64,000 nucleotides of DNA from Cinnamomum chago (taxonomy: Eukaryota; Streptophyta; Magnoliopsida; Laurales; Lauraceae): positions 62,281,501 to 62,345,500 of the forward strand of contig CP142458.1 in the NCBI GenBank assembly GCA_038049695.1. Direction: 5' to 3'. Made by a program: the position numbers and the translations under genes. How positions within the stretch are numbered: position 1 is the stretch's first letter; every line of letters begins with the position of its first letter. Under the pieces are notes generated by a model. It was not told where the DNA came from and ran no database searches. It worked only from the letters and a program-made list of their open reading frames with translations. Positions 11,519 to 23,576 of the stretch are shown one piece after another.

Positions 11519-12843
11519 CTAAAAGATACATTTTAGGCCCCTTAATGAGGACTTGGTTATACCGTCGAAAGAGATTAATTAGCTTAATTATGTTATTTTA
11601 TTGTTTGTAGGTATTACAAATGCAAGGAGAGAAATTCAGAGCTAAAATGGAAGAAATCTCACAAAGCATGACAAACCGGAGTTGCAAGTAAGAAAGTTGC
11701 CAAATATGGGAAGAGACTCAAATAAGAAAGCAAAGCAAGAGTCCAAACATGCCTTGGACATCCAACATGGGTCCCACTCATCCCATAGCATGCCAACATG
11801 GAAGGTCTTCTAATTGCACCATTATTCTCGGAATTTTCAGAGGCAGCAACTTGAAATGGTCATAACTTTAAACTCGAGTGTGGATTCGTGAAATCTACGT
11901 ACCGTTGGAAAGCTCTTTTCGAGTAGATATCCGTGGAGTCCAAGATTGTATAAATCGGAGCTATATCGAGGGAGATATGACCTCGCGAAGTTCGCTGTGA
12001 TGACCAGTGGGCCCGGACCCGACGGGAATCCGACTCCTGCACGAATTGAAGACCTTTTTCATGACCCCAAAACTTATAAATAAGAGCCCAAACTCATTTT
12101 TGGGGAGATTCACATCTTGGGAGAAGTTTTGGGAGGCTTTCTGGGAACTTGGGGAAGAGCATCAATGGGGATTTCGTCAAGACTTCTTCGTCAATCGTCT
12201 TCCATGAGTAACTAAATCTCCATCTTAGGGTTGTGATGAAACTTTAGTTTTGTGTTTATGACAATGTATAGGTTCTAGGGTTTTATTTTAAATGCTTTGA
12301 TTATATGACATTGATTTAATCCATTGATTGAATTCGTTTATTAATGCAATATCTCTTTCGGTGTTTTATTCTTGTAGTTTATAATACCAAGTCATATAAC
12401 ATGATGCTTGAATGAATGTGTTTGTTAGATCTAGGATAATCTATGCCATAGAGATAGGTTATGCCCTGATTTGCATCCACTCCCCTTATTTGGTGACTCT
12501 GTGAAGGTTTGTAACCAGAACGAGTCTAAAGCATTGACAGTGAAACCCTAGACCTATATTCGCCATTGCACAGGCTATGGTGGATTTATACCCTAAGACT
12601 TTTCTCTAATTGGATCAAAACTTGTCTTTTAATTTGTTAATTTAGAAATCAAAACCAATCAACCCATTACTTCATTTTCTAATAGGATTAGTTTAATAAT
12701 CAGAACTTTGTTTTCCAATAGGATTAGTTTAGGAATTTAGGAAACAACGCAACTTAGCTTTTTTGTCCCAGTGGATATGATACTCGGTTAAAATTTCTGC
12801 TTTTGCAAGCGGAGATAATAGCGGAGAATAAGTTATAATTGCA
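11519..12843 (+). repeat. 3' LTR of E2
   Basis: It starts TGATGAGAGC directly after the polypurine tract. It holds the 'GGTCATAACTT ... ACCGTTGGAAAGCTC' module at 11858-11930. Its end has 'TTGTCCCAGTGGATATGATA'-type wording common at the end of Athila/Tat LTRs. The right border is an estimate. Confidence 0.65.
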
Positions 12844-12984
12844 ACCCTGTTCTAGGATTGGTCAGTTTGTCTGGTAGATCTTCTAACTTTCAACTTCTGC
12901 TACCTCTATGGCTCTGTCATTGGATCTTTCAAATCAACACAATAATTGTCTTTGTTAAACATTAACTGAGCATAGATAGTTTAG

Positions 12985-13136
12985 TATAGCTTGTTACCTT
13001 AGTGGTAAAGTGTCCTAGTTCTTATTAGGAGGTCTTGGATTCAAACATTGCTTCCTCCCTCTTTGCACATGCGAGTTTAACTCACACATGTAACTTAACT
13101 ACACGGGGAAGATGATCAAGTCTTTTTTTTTTTTTT
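12985..13136 (+). mobile_element. tRNA-derived SINE-like element
   Basis: A box-A-like segment (TTACCTTAGTGGTAAAGTG, 12994-13012) and a box-B-like segment (GGATTCAAACATT, 13038-13049) lie about 35 bp apart, as in tRNA-type polymerase III promoters. The element ends in a run of T residues (13121-13136), as some plant SINEs do. I found no clear target duplication. Confidence 0.5.
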
Positions 13137-15539
13137 GTAAATCCGCAAACAACCACACACGCGTCTCTCCACATCAACTTTGGAGGGACGGTGCTCACCA
13201 GTGGATTGGTTTATCTGGAGGTTGAATTGATCTTCTTGTCAAGTTCCATCCTAAAATAGACACATCGAAAGGCTGCTATCAACCTTTATGCAAAGGCAGA
13301 CACCCATTAGAGAGATACTCTTAAGAAAAAATTGATTTCGAATATCTTTCACCAATCGATTCAAATAAGTCTTTCTATGAAGAAAATTTTAGATTAGGAC
13401 CCAAGAGAGAGCCAGCATACATATGGAAAGATGCTCACTCAAGTGGGAAGGGAGCCCACACAAACGGAAAGAAAACCCATATAAGTAAGAAAATAGTCCG
13501 CACAAGCGAAAAGATGTGATGTACCTGAAGTTTGAACTCTTGCAGCCACATAAGAATTGTGGTGGCCACCTTGTGCCCATTCCCGGCCGCTTTGGGATAA
13601 ATTTTAGGTTGTGCATTTAGTGTTAGTGTGCCAATGGCTCTTTCCGGATAGCTGAACGAGTTGGGTTGGATTTGTGTGCAGGTTTGAATAGATTCCCGAA
13701 CAGGTCTTTTATATTTAATACAAACAGACACGGGAATTTGCAAATGGGATGAACTCGGGCCCAACTTTCAGGCCTACGAGTTGAATCTAATATTAGGACC
13801 AATAACATAGCAGGGGGTCTTGGGTAGGCCCTACTTAGGCAATGCATCACAGGCTACTATTTCTAGTTTATACACCACAGGTTCAATGGCAGGTCGTATG
13901 ATCTTTGAATCTGGATAGTCCATCTTGTGGGCCTTGAAATAGGTGGATCATATTAAAAGATGCACACATTGTCCTACAGATAACCCAGATTTGAAGGTCA
14001 CATTCCCATCCTTTCCACCTCTTGAACCTATGCCACCATGGCGGGGGATTATTTTCATTATTCCGTTTATGTGTAGGTGAACAGGGATATCGCAGTTTGA
14101 TAAAAAAAAAAAAATGAACGAAATAAGGGCTTGGGTTACTACGGTTGTTTTATATCTTTTAGGTAAGATTTTCCAAGTAAAATCCTAAGAAAATTTAAAT
14201 AAAAAAAAATGAAAAAGAGATGGGAGGGCCTTTTGTGTCAAAATTAAGAGTTTGCATCCATGGCCATACTTTCATAGTTTAAGGGGATTTTTATCGTAAA
14301 AAGCTTCTTTCATTTTTGCTACATTGAACGATGAGATATTTAAAAATGACTCGAGAGTATTTCATATAACCTATAAGTGAATATGTCTTATTTATACACA
14401 ATTAAAAATAAAATTTGCATGCGAGCTTATAATTTTTCTCAAATATTAAAATAGTAATTAAAATAGTGAAACAAAAAGAATGATCAGAGATTGGAAAACC
14501 CCTTATCCCAATAATATTTAAAAACATCTCCACTTTTTTTTTTTTTTCCACATATCATTTCATTTAAGTGCATCCAAACAGAACAATAAAATTAATATAT
14601 ATATATATATATATATTTTACCAAAAGCATCATCAAATATCCCTATACCTTCAAAAGGATCCTCAAATATATATAATGCCCAAAAGCATTTTATACCGTA
14701 TACTTCGATTTTTTGGGATCAAATTGCCCTTTAACCCCATTCTTGCGACATTGAGACTCAATCGCATTCGTCCATTAAAGTATTTTGAGAATTGTTATTT
14801 TTGTTTCAATTATGGAATTTGCTAATTTATTCAAGACACCATTAGTTAACATTTATTTTAAACCCATATTCTAAAGTAATAAATGTCGAGGGAAAACGTC
14901 CTCAACTTTGAAGGTAATCATCATCTCCATGACTATAGTAAAAGTATGGTTACAAATAGAGAATGGAGCGGAGCACAAATTTTTGTGTTATTTCTTTGTA
15001 AAAATGAAAAAGTTAGAGCTTTTAGCAAAATCTGCACAAATTGTAGTCAGAGAATGGTTGTGGTAGCTACATTCATTATTTAAGAAACTTATAATAGAAT
15101 GGTTGAACTTATGTATCTAAAGAAAATTATTCCTTAAGATTCAAATCGTTAGTCAATCTAAATGCACACCCATGTATCAAATTTCTGTCAACTTTGACTA
15201 TTGAACTGATAAGTCTTTTATCGACATCACGGCTTAATCATGTTAATGTTCAATTCATACCCGAGCTTGCGAATGATGTTGGACACATATATAAATACAA
15301 AATCTTGAGCTTGCGAGTGTTGTGTTCCGAACTAATGAGTTATATCTTGGACTCGCGAGAGATAAAGTGAAGGACAATTACGTTTAAAAAAAAAAGTCTG
15401 CTATATAAGATGTTTTTGGACATTGCATGTATTTGAGGACAATTTGGTCTAGAAAAAAGGAAGTCTATTATATTAGACGCTTTTGGACATTACATGTATT
15501 TGAGGATGCTGTGGGTGAAAACCACAGTAAAATATGTAA
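13137..15539. other. Gene-free spacer
   Basis: No coding sequence is supported. The stretch is A/T-rich, with a SINE-like copy on the minus strand (about 13452-13565), an AT microsatellite (14597-14617) and an imperfect direct repeat at about 15390-15506 (CATGTATTTGAGGA recurs). The short open frames here have no recognisable content. Confidence 0.6.
13452..13565 (-). mobile_element. SINE-like copy, family shared with 57601-57735
   Basis: On the minus strand a box-B-like GAGTTCAAACTT is followed by a tail (AGGTACATCACATCTTTTCG, then a 'GGGTTTTCTTTCCGTTTGTG'-type stretch). The copy at 57601-57735 on the same strand repeats this in diverged form. Confidence 0.4.
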
Positions 15540-15906
15540 GGGAAATATTCAAGTGAGAACTATTAGATGAAAACTTTTTTGCGGGGCCCAACTAGCAATC
15601 CATCCAAACCTAGCAACTAATAGGGAACCCTTGATAGTCACTAATCCTAAGGATTGACACACATCCGAATGGACTAAACCATTAAATCGAGGGTTTAATA
15701 TTTTTTTGAATATAAAGCTATTAAACTTGTGGCCCACAGATGAAGGGGTTCGGGGCATGGGTTTGGGGTCAAATTTGATACTTAAAGTGGTCTTACAAAG
15801 ATCTTTCCATCCCTCCTGGTCCCATCTCCAAATGGGACCCACAGTTGGGCCCCACAAAAAAGTTTTCACATAATATGTGAGAATAATTCCCACCTGAATA
15901 TTACCC
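15540..15906. mobile_element. Mutator-type MITE with 9-bp target duplication
   Basis: Terminal inverted repeats of about 55 bp begin GGGAAATATTCAAGTGAG on the left and GGGTAATATTCAGGTGGG on the right (reverse complement), and both reach a GAAAACTTTTTTG(C/T)GGGGCCCAAC segment. The flanks AATATGTAA and AATATATAA match at 8 of 9 bases. The 9-bp duplication and long inverted repeats point to a Mutator-like non-autonomous element. No coding capacity. Confidence 0.75.
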
Positions 15907-16600
15907 AATATATAATATTTATGACAAAGCTTACTACCAATTGAATCGGAAAGGGGATTTTGACATATTGGTTCACCTTAAATTCTATTTTTTTAATTTC
16001 ATAACCCAAATTTAGATAATGTCACCAGAGTCGTTTGATTCTTGTCAACATTATTTTTAAAATTTTTTTACACTATATCCCATTATATCATGGGACTTAT
16101 CAATTTCTGTATCATATATCTTTTGCAAATAGTAAATAAATTTATTTTTTTATAGAACATGAAAACAGATCTTTTGTGAAAAGTAAATACACATTTGATC
16201 ACCATTTCATTACGAGAATAATTAATTTCTTTGACATTCACTGTTTCCATGATATCATGGAATTTGGAGCAAAAGTTTTTAAAATTATAATATATTAAGC
16301 TAGAAGATTTGGATCCAATTTTGAGTGTACTTTCTATTTCGACTGGAAGTTAGTTTCAGTTTTTATAACCGCTAATATACTCTCCCTCTACATTCTACTA
16401 ATATACTTCCCTCCACTTATGGACTTTCATCTCCCCCATTTCTAACATATGTAGATTCCTACCTCTTCGTGTGTACCCGCGATTAGCACGGGTTTTTGTG
16501 CCAGTAAAATATTACCTAGGCTCAAACCACTGTGATGACATTAACTGAATTTTGATTTTGAAATTGGGACATCTGGGTTTAAGGGGAACTAAAACGTAAA
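15907..16600. other. Gene-free upstream region of the PMP3 gene
   Basis: A/T-rich, no coding sequence. The 5' leader of the PMP3 gene probably begins around 16660. I see no strong TATA box in the nearest 150 bp. Confidence 0.5.
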
Positions 16601-16778
16601 AACCCCAATAAAAAAGTGTGACTAATCCAGGAGGGGGTCCGTGTCCGTCTCACGCAACTGCCTTCTTTGTGCTTCCACACATATCACGCTACAAAGTTTC
16701 GGTATTCAGAAGAAGAAGAGAACTCAATCTGTTGAGAGATTTCCATCTCCATCTCCATCTCGATCTTCTGTTGGTGCG

Positions 16779-17123
16779 ATGGGTCCAGACCGAACTGCGA
16801 TATTTCTTGAAGTTCTGATCGCTATCTTGGTTCCTCCTCTCGGCGTCTTCCTCCGCCATGGCTGCTGCAGCGTACGCTTCTCTTTCTCTTTCTTTTGGGG
16901 CTATATGATTTGATCTGATGACAATGATAATGATGATGGTGTGATGATGTTAGGTTTTTGAGATTTATTTTTTTTGTGTGATTGTTTGCAGATGGAATTC
17001 TGTATCTGCTTGCTATTGACAATTCTAGGGTACGTCCCCGGGATCATCTACGCCGTCTACGCTATCGTCGTCGTCGATCGTGAGCGCCTTCGAAATGGCG
17101 ACTACTATCATCCCATCAATTGA
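16779..17123 (+). CDS. RCI2/PMP3-family low-temperature and salt-responsive proteolipid (2 exons)
   Basis: Exon 1 is 16779-16871 and exon 2 is 16992-17123, joined across a 120-bp GT-AG phase-0 intron (donor GTACGC, acceptor TTTGCAG). The product is 74 residues. Residues 1-31 end RHGCCS, and exon 2 continues MEFCICLLLTILGYVPGIIY. This is the whole Pmp3 (UPF0057) fold: two membrane-spanning hairpin helices (about residues 8-25 and 35-57), the PPLGV turn and the LGYVPGIIYA signature. The hydrophilic tail (VVDRERLRNGDYYHPIN) places it with the longer plant members (as in Arabidopsis At4g30660-type proteins), not the short RCI2A/B type. The family sits in the plasma membrane and helps control membrane potential and Na+ uptake under salt and cold. 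The start is the first Met, in context GCGATGG. The intron lies at the CC(S)/(M)EF junction usual for the family. No break is seen. Confidence 0.92.
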
Positions 17124-17317
17124 TAGCCATAGGCATAATCTTCCCTTTTTTTTTTTTACCTTCTCTTCCTTTAAATAATCCATATTTGTTTACTGTTTTG
17201 GAATTTGGGTTTGTTTCTTTAATGGAATGAATGATCACCTTAAGGACACTTGGTTTTTGATGTTGTAGATTTTGGATTGCCTTTTACTTTTATTATTTTT
17301 ATTTTATTTTTATGCTA
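17124..17317 (+). other. Probable 3' untranslated region of the PMP3 gene
   Basis: A/T-rich sequence follows the stop, with a T tract (17148-17157) and an AATAA-like word (17174-17178) that could serve as poly(A) signal. No canonical AATAAA was found. Confidence 0.4.
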
Positions 17318-17478
17318 TCAGAGGATTACCAACCCTTTGGGCGGGACTAATTCCTCCGGGCTCAAAGGGACGCTGGGTAAATTTGCCTGTGGCCCCAGTG
17401 TGGTAGTGCAGTTTCGAACCTATAACATCCAGGTGAAAACCGTTGTACTAGCTCAACTTAGCTACCCTTGGGGTTAAC
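17318..17478 (-). mobile_element. tRNA-derived SINE on the minus strand
   Basis: Read on the minus strand it starts GGTAGCTAAGTTGAGCTAG (box-A-like, 17450-17472). About 35 bp later comes GGTTCGAAACTGC (box-B-like, 17408-17420), then a GC-rich body (GGGGCCACAGGC, CCCGGAGGAATTAGTCCCG). Box order and spacing fit a plant SINE. Confidence 0.6.
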
Positions 17479-19275
17479 CTTGTCTTTGTTGTTGTTATCA
17501 TTATTATTTATTTGCACATGCATTTGTATGTTGGATAATTTGGGGTATCCAAATTGCGGGCTTTAGTTGTCAATCCAAAATTTTGGACTATATGAACACC
17601 AATGCACCCATGTTCAACTATAAGTGAAACTCTTGTTTTAATTAAAATAAACTCCTACTGTTAATGGAAGTAACTTAGACAACTTAAAAGAGACATACTC
17701 TAAATAATTTTAGTGAAATCTTCATCAAGGTAGATGGTTGGATCAAAATTGTGGGCCCTATGTGAACAGGGTCTACTGTGAAAATGGCTTGATTAGTTGG
17801 TACTAAATCTTTCTTTTTTTCGTTGGTGTTTGTGGATTTGTGATGTAGATAAGGAATGATTATGTAAAAAATTATCGTTAGGTAGACTGTTGGATCAGAA
17901 TTATCCCCAGTGTATTTGTCTTTGGATTCATTTTCTTCTCATGGTACTGTTACATTTTGTATGAACGAAGAAGATGATTTCAGTTGAAGGACACATGTCT
18001 ATTTGATTTGAATGATTTTTGAGCCCAGATACAAGTCACAACAGAAGGTTTTAAATTAATGGTCTATCTTGACAAGAAGTGGGCCAACAATGTGGTTTTG
18101 CTTGACCATTTCAGAATTTGTGGTTCTGTTACCTGCATAGAATCATTGCTTATTGAAGCTTACTGATTGCACACTTGCTGCCTTGGTAATAAGATTGGCA
18201 TGATCTTCTATGAACTTCATTGTTAACGAGGGCTACAATTTTGGATGTTCTGGATTTAGAAGTTACCTGTACCAACTTGGGTCATATTGTTAATCAGTTC
18301 ATTTTAATAATTCAAGGTTTATTCGCCTGATAGTTCAATACCAGTTCAATTTAGTTTGTCTATCAGATTCTTTTTCTTTAGACGAGTGGACTTCTTCCTG
18401 TCCTATTTTTTTTTTATATTTACTAGTATGATAATATTGTCTATAGCCATTGATATACACATTAAGTATGAATGGAACAGATATATATTGGAATCAGCAT
18501 TACTTTCATTCTACAATAATTGACAAAAACAGAATTATGAGTAGGAGGGAAAGAACTGAACGGACTTAACCCTCATAGGTTAGTGAACATAGACAGATAA
18601 CAAATTGTGATCTAAAAACTTAAATATGAATTAAGTAGGATGGTGAGCCATTTGTCTTTAAGAGAGGACATTTTAGTCATTAAGCAAGAAAACGGGAAAG
18701 GGTCACCTGCAGCGAAGGTGTTTGGCCGGAAAGGACCTGACTGAAAGAAACTTTGAAACTTTAGACTCTGTTTTGAAATCATCGATTTCTGATGTCCTCT
18801 TTTGAAAACTGTGAACAACTTAGGGATGCTTTTGAAATTTCCCCTCTAATATGTAGAAGACTAATTTAACATTTGAGAATCGATTTTGTATAGTCTCTTA
18901 GAAAAATGGAGATTTTGAAGATATGATCTGTTCCATTAGAACTTCCTCTCTTAAGTCTTGACTCTTTGAGATTACAAATTATGTTTCTTTGTTGATCATG
19001 TTGATGTTAGAAATTAGAAAAATCAGAATATCAGTCTGAGGCATATGATTTTGTAATTCAGTCAAGAAATCTCCTATGAAGCAGTGTGAAACTTTGTGCC
19101 CACTCGCTCACTCCACTTGTGGCATGCATATACCTCAATCCAGAATATAACCATCCAAAATGTGGGTTGCATTGTGAAATGTGAATACCTGATAGACTAT
19201 GGCCTAAAGATAATGTTAATCTGATAGTCACATCCATTTAACTGGTTGCCAAAAATAGGATGGGTAGAGAAGGTT

Positions 19276-19660
19276 AGTACTAGACAGCTGGAAACATAGA
19301 TGGTTTGGGTTTTCCAATTACCAATTTCTATGATTTTAAAGCATCTTTCATCAATAATTGGATTTATACCATTAAAAAAACAATAATTGGATTTATGATT
19401 TGAACAATCTAGTTCGATATATTTCTGCAGTGGATGAATTGCCAAAAATTCTCCTTTGCTGAAAACTTTAACATTGGTAGACAACTGCAAACCTAGATGG
19501 TTTGGGGGGTCCAATTATCAATTATCATAATTTTAAAGTATCTTTTGTTTTATCAATAATTGGATCTTTGATTTGAACAATCTAGATTGGCATATTTCTG
19601 CATTGGATAAGTTGCCATAAAGTTCTTTGCCGAAGACTTTAAGGTTCTACTGTGAACCTG
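19276..19660. repeat. Imperfect tandem duplication, unit about 200 bp
   Basis: The words GGTAG..ACA..CTG.AAAC, TAGATGGTTTGGG, TCAATAATTGGAT, TGATTTGAACAATCTAG, ATATTTCTGCA.TGGAT and GTTGCCA occur twice in the same order. A second small duplication of CAATAATTGGATTTAT lies inside the first unit. Confidence 0.75.
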
Positions 19661-20819
19661 TTGCTTGTTCACTTGCATTGCACTGGCTGGCAGATACTAT
19701 ATCCTCTTTTCATACTCAGAAGAACTTCCATTTTTATGAGAAATGGGAGTGTATTCCTTGAGTTCCATTCAAAAGTGAAATGTCTCACATGTTCTAATGT
19801 TTGAGGTCAGGCCCACACCTATCTAATTTGTACTGACTAGGCTCGACTGTGAACTAGTTCTTTTGATTAATTGACTTTTGAACATGGCCAATAGTTCGAT
19901 ATCCAATTCAGTCTAGTTCGTGAATTAGATCGAACTAGTTCAATTTCATTGGGACTCCCATGCAACTTTTTCATATTAAGTGTATTGAGTATTTATATTA
20001 GTCTTTTATGTGTACTTTACTCTAAAATACCTTTCTTTGGAGGGCTTTTATTTTGGTACAAATTATTGAAAGGGAGTTTGTGTACTGTAATTTCTATATA
20101 TCTGACTTGGCAAGGTCATTTAGGGTTTCAGATATATTCTGTGAATAGAGGATGCATAATGACGATTTACCTGCAAATTAGTTGACTGGACCTATGAACC
20201 AGCAAATTGAAGCAAAAAATATCGGGTTAGAGTATCAAATTCATTCATCAAAAGTCAGTGAACTAGAATTAGAGTTGGGAAAACTGGAAAACAATCTGAA
20301 TGAATCTACCATGGCGATCAGCGTGCTATGACAGGCTCCAAATTGCTACTTGTTAATACAACTTGAACTAGATGAATTATGAGCTTTCTACAACATTTAG
20401 CAAACTGTGACTGGAATCAACTTTTGTGAACTTGAACTTGATTTAGTCAAACTGCAAACCTGGTAACTATGTCTTTTATTCTCATCAGCCCTCAAGTCAT
20501 GTTGGTCTGCTCATCCATTTCACAGCATGAGCATGTATGTTGCATGTGGACTATTGGTTTTAGTTGTCCATTTGTTTTGTAGACATGTCACTTGCCTCAT
20601 GAGTGGACTGCCCTGAATTTTCTGCCACAGCTTCTACTTGGTCGAGCCTGTTCGATGACTGGTTTGGACATCATTCACATGTGTCCATATATCTCTTCTG
20701 CTCATCTAAGACTATTCTAAGTTTAATGGATACCAGTGTATTGTCTATCCACCCACCAAAAAAAAGTTCTCTTTGGGCATATATTCATGGACATGTGATT
20801 CTTTTGATAAGGTTCCCAC

Positions 20820-20909
20820 TTTGGGTAGAGCCTATGGCACAGTTGGAAGGTGGTCCTTGTTGTAACGAAAAGCTTGCGTGCTTGAGTCACATTACCCAAA
20901 AAAAAAAAA
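20820..20909 (+). mobile_element. SINE-like piece with A tail
   Basis: A box-A-like TGGCACAGTTGG (20835-20846), a weak box-B-like GAGTCACATT about 40 bp later, and a 13-bp A tract (20897-20909). Confidence 0.4.
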
Positions 20910-21786
20910 GAGTTAGGAATGGAAAGAAAAATAAATGTGAATTCATGCAATTCTCTATTACAAAAGTGGTGCAGTAGGGTTTGATCTTCTTCCTCGGCAA
21001 AGTTTATCAGATTTGAGTGTGCTATATTTTTCTTTGCAATCATTGTGGCTATGCTCTTCTTACTGCAAGTAGAGATCATCATTCTTGAAGGTGGTTTAAT
21101 ATTAAAGAGAAGTTCATACATGATGATGCGATGAGAGTAGCATCATGCAATGAGACTTTCAGTTCTCTCTCTTTCATTTCATAATTTTGCATCATACTTA
21201 TGCAACAAAAACTAGAATTTGATTCCTACCTAGACTAATTGACTTCCCCTGCCTTTCATTCTTCCCTGGCAACATTACTTCATCTGTTGAACATCAGGAT
21301 GATGTCTCATCAAAGACCAATGTCAAGTGAGATGAAACTTCTCCTTGTCGTTGTGTCGCAGCACATCTAGCATTTTCTTCAGTTGTCGTAGCCCACAAAG
21401 ATGCACCTCAACGCTCTTTTGTTGAGCTTGGTCCATTGGTTTTTCGTCGGAAAAAAAAAAAAAAAAAAACAGCGTAAAAAATACTTCCAAATACGCAGAC
21501 ATGCTTCACTGTCGACTTGCCCCCAAGTTGCTTCTCATGCAGAGAGGTAAATCCTAGCTGAGGTTGTGGTGGTTGGTTGATTATATGTGCCATTGTTGCC
21601 ATGTACTCGTCCCAAAATTGTTGCTGCACATTTTAGCATGCAGCATACACCGACTTGTCACTTCTAAATGTTGATTCTTCCGTCCTAGCACTCTGTTCTA
21701 TTGTGGAGTGTTAAGGACAAATGACATGCCTCCGGATTCAATGCTCTTTTAGGTACTCTTCAAACTCTTTTGAAGTGTACTCTCCA

Positions 21787-22043
21787 TGATAAGGATACAT
21801 ATCAGCAATATCAACAAAAAATAACAACTAGCAAGGATACACATTAGCATCAACCAAAGTAGTAATACATCTCATTCTCTCCCTATTCAAGGGTACTGAT
21901 TCTTTGAATATTGGCTGAGATTATATCACATTTATTTCACATATCACAACATTCCCAAAGGGATAAGGTCAATGACCTGTTTGTAATCAATTATACATTC
22001 TCATAAAAATCATAAAGAAATTCATAGTTGCAACACAATTTCA
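21787..22043 (+). repeat. 5' LTR of the copia element
   Basis: It starts TGATAAGGATACA and ends TTTCA directly before the primer-binding site TGGTATTAGAGCC. The 3' copy at 25195-25352 aligns along its visible length. Confidence 0.8.
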
Positions 22044-23576
22044 TGGTATTAGAGCCATTCGATTATGATAACTTCTATGGAAATATCACTCTTATCATTT
22101 CAAATGCTTGAAACACCTCTGGCATCCAACGTCCGCCACTTTCTTCCCATCAAATTACCTCCTACCATCTCCTATAGAGGTCCCAGTTTTTACCTCTTCT
22201 CAAAGGACACAGTCATGTTGGCTTCATTGATGGAACAAAGCCCTGCCCACCGCCATTTATCTCATAAAAAAAGGATGGATCTGTTGATATTGAGAAAGAT
22301 CCCAATTCCAAATCTGCATCTGGTGAGGTTTCTACTCTCAATCCTAAATATATTTCTCGGTTACGACAAGACCAACTTCTCCTTAGTTGGATCCTCTCGT
22401 GATTTGACGAAGGGTGTTCACGCCAAGTCATTGGTTTATCTACATCTTATGAAGTTTGGAATCATTTGGTGACAACGTAGCATCGACTTCCAAAGCTCGC
22501 ATTATGCAGCTTTGTCTTCAGCTGCATTAATTTAAAAAGGGTGTTGACACCATGACTAACCAGTGGATGATGATGGCTTAATCCTCTACATTCTTGGTGG
22601 ATTAGGCCTTGATTATGGTCCTTTTGTCACATCTATTACCACTCGCGATACCCCTACTCGGCTGTTGGATTTTCATGGGCTTCTTCTTAGTGAAGAAATT
22701 TGAGTCGGTCGCAGACAGATCTTTAAAATATTATTGACAATGTTGCTACCAAAGAAATAAATAATTCATCTTCTTCTAATTGAGGTAAAACTGATTCCCG
22801 TAAGCATAAGTGGCTGAGCTAGGGAAGTCCACCAATGGAGGCTGGTCCAGTAATTGTATCCGTGGACTATCTAATAACTGACCAAATGATTAGTTTGGTA
22901 ACTCTTCTAATCAGCCTACCTGTCAAGTGTGTCATAGTCCCCATGTCTTGTACATTAAAGTCGAATTCACCATAAAAGAGCCCGATCCTAGAAAAGATTA
23001 AAGAGGAATTCCTAGGAAAAAATTGTAATCAAGGCTTTTGAAAAAGCAAGAGTGCTAAAGCCGTCATGGTTGCCTTGAGAGGAAGACTATTTTTCTTTGC
23101 TAAGGTTACACGGCCGATTGAAAATGTAGTGGTCATCTATTTGTTGGTCAATGTTGATGACATTCTAATTACATGTAATACACCAACCCGCTTGAATGCA
23201 CTTATTATATGGTTAAGTTAAGAATTTGCTATCAAGGATCTAGGCCCATTGTACGTTCTTCTGTTGGAGGCCTATATCTTAAGTAAACAAAAATACATTT
23301 TAGAATTCATTAAACACACTAAGATGGAAGGTTCCAAACCTTTTGCCACACCTATTGAAAGTCATAACAAATTCTCCATCCTAGATGGGACCTTTATGGA
23401 TGATCCTACTCTTTACCGCCATACAATTGGTGCACTTCAATATGTATACTATTATTCAGGCCCTGTATCTCCTTTGCAATTAATAAGGCCTCTCAGTTTA
23501 TGCACCATCCCATAAATCAGTATTGAGAGACCTAGTTAAGAAAATCCTAATATATCTCAAACATAAGTTGCAACAT

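Larger units (their letters stand above)
6711..12843 (+). mobile_element. Athila-like Ty3/gypsy retrotransposon E2, 3' part
   Basis: The element picks up in pol between RNase H and integrase, where E1 has inserted. It continues through integrase, an env-position ORF region, a 3' noncoding region, a polypurine tract (11507-11518) and a 3' LTR. Its integrase is clearly related to, but distinct from, that of E1. The element carries a few breaks and is older than E1, which it contains. The right end near 12843 is estimated from LTR-like wording, not from a matched second LTR. Confidence 0.85.
17479..21786. other. Gene-free spacer with a tandem duplication and a SINE-like piece
   Basis: No gene is recognised. 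It holds an imperfect tandem duplication at about 19276-19660 and a SINE-like piece at 20820-20909. The rest is A/T-rich unique-looking DNA. Short open frames here share no recognisable domain. Confidence 0.55.

Noticed and set aside
12985-13136. Possible functional tRNA gene
   Set aside because: Only the A and B boxes resemble a tRNA. The acceptor and anticodon stems do not form, and a T tail and extra body fit a SINE.
16779-16913. Exon 1 of PMP3 read through as a longer single-exon protein
   Set aside because: The read-through tail is unrelated to the family, while the GT-AG intron gives a perfect Pmp3 protein.
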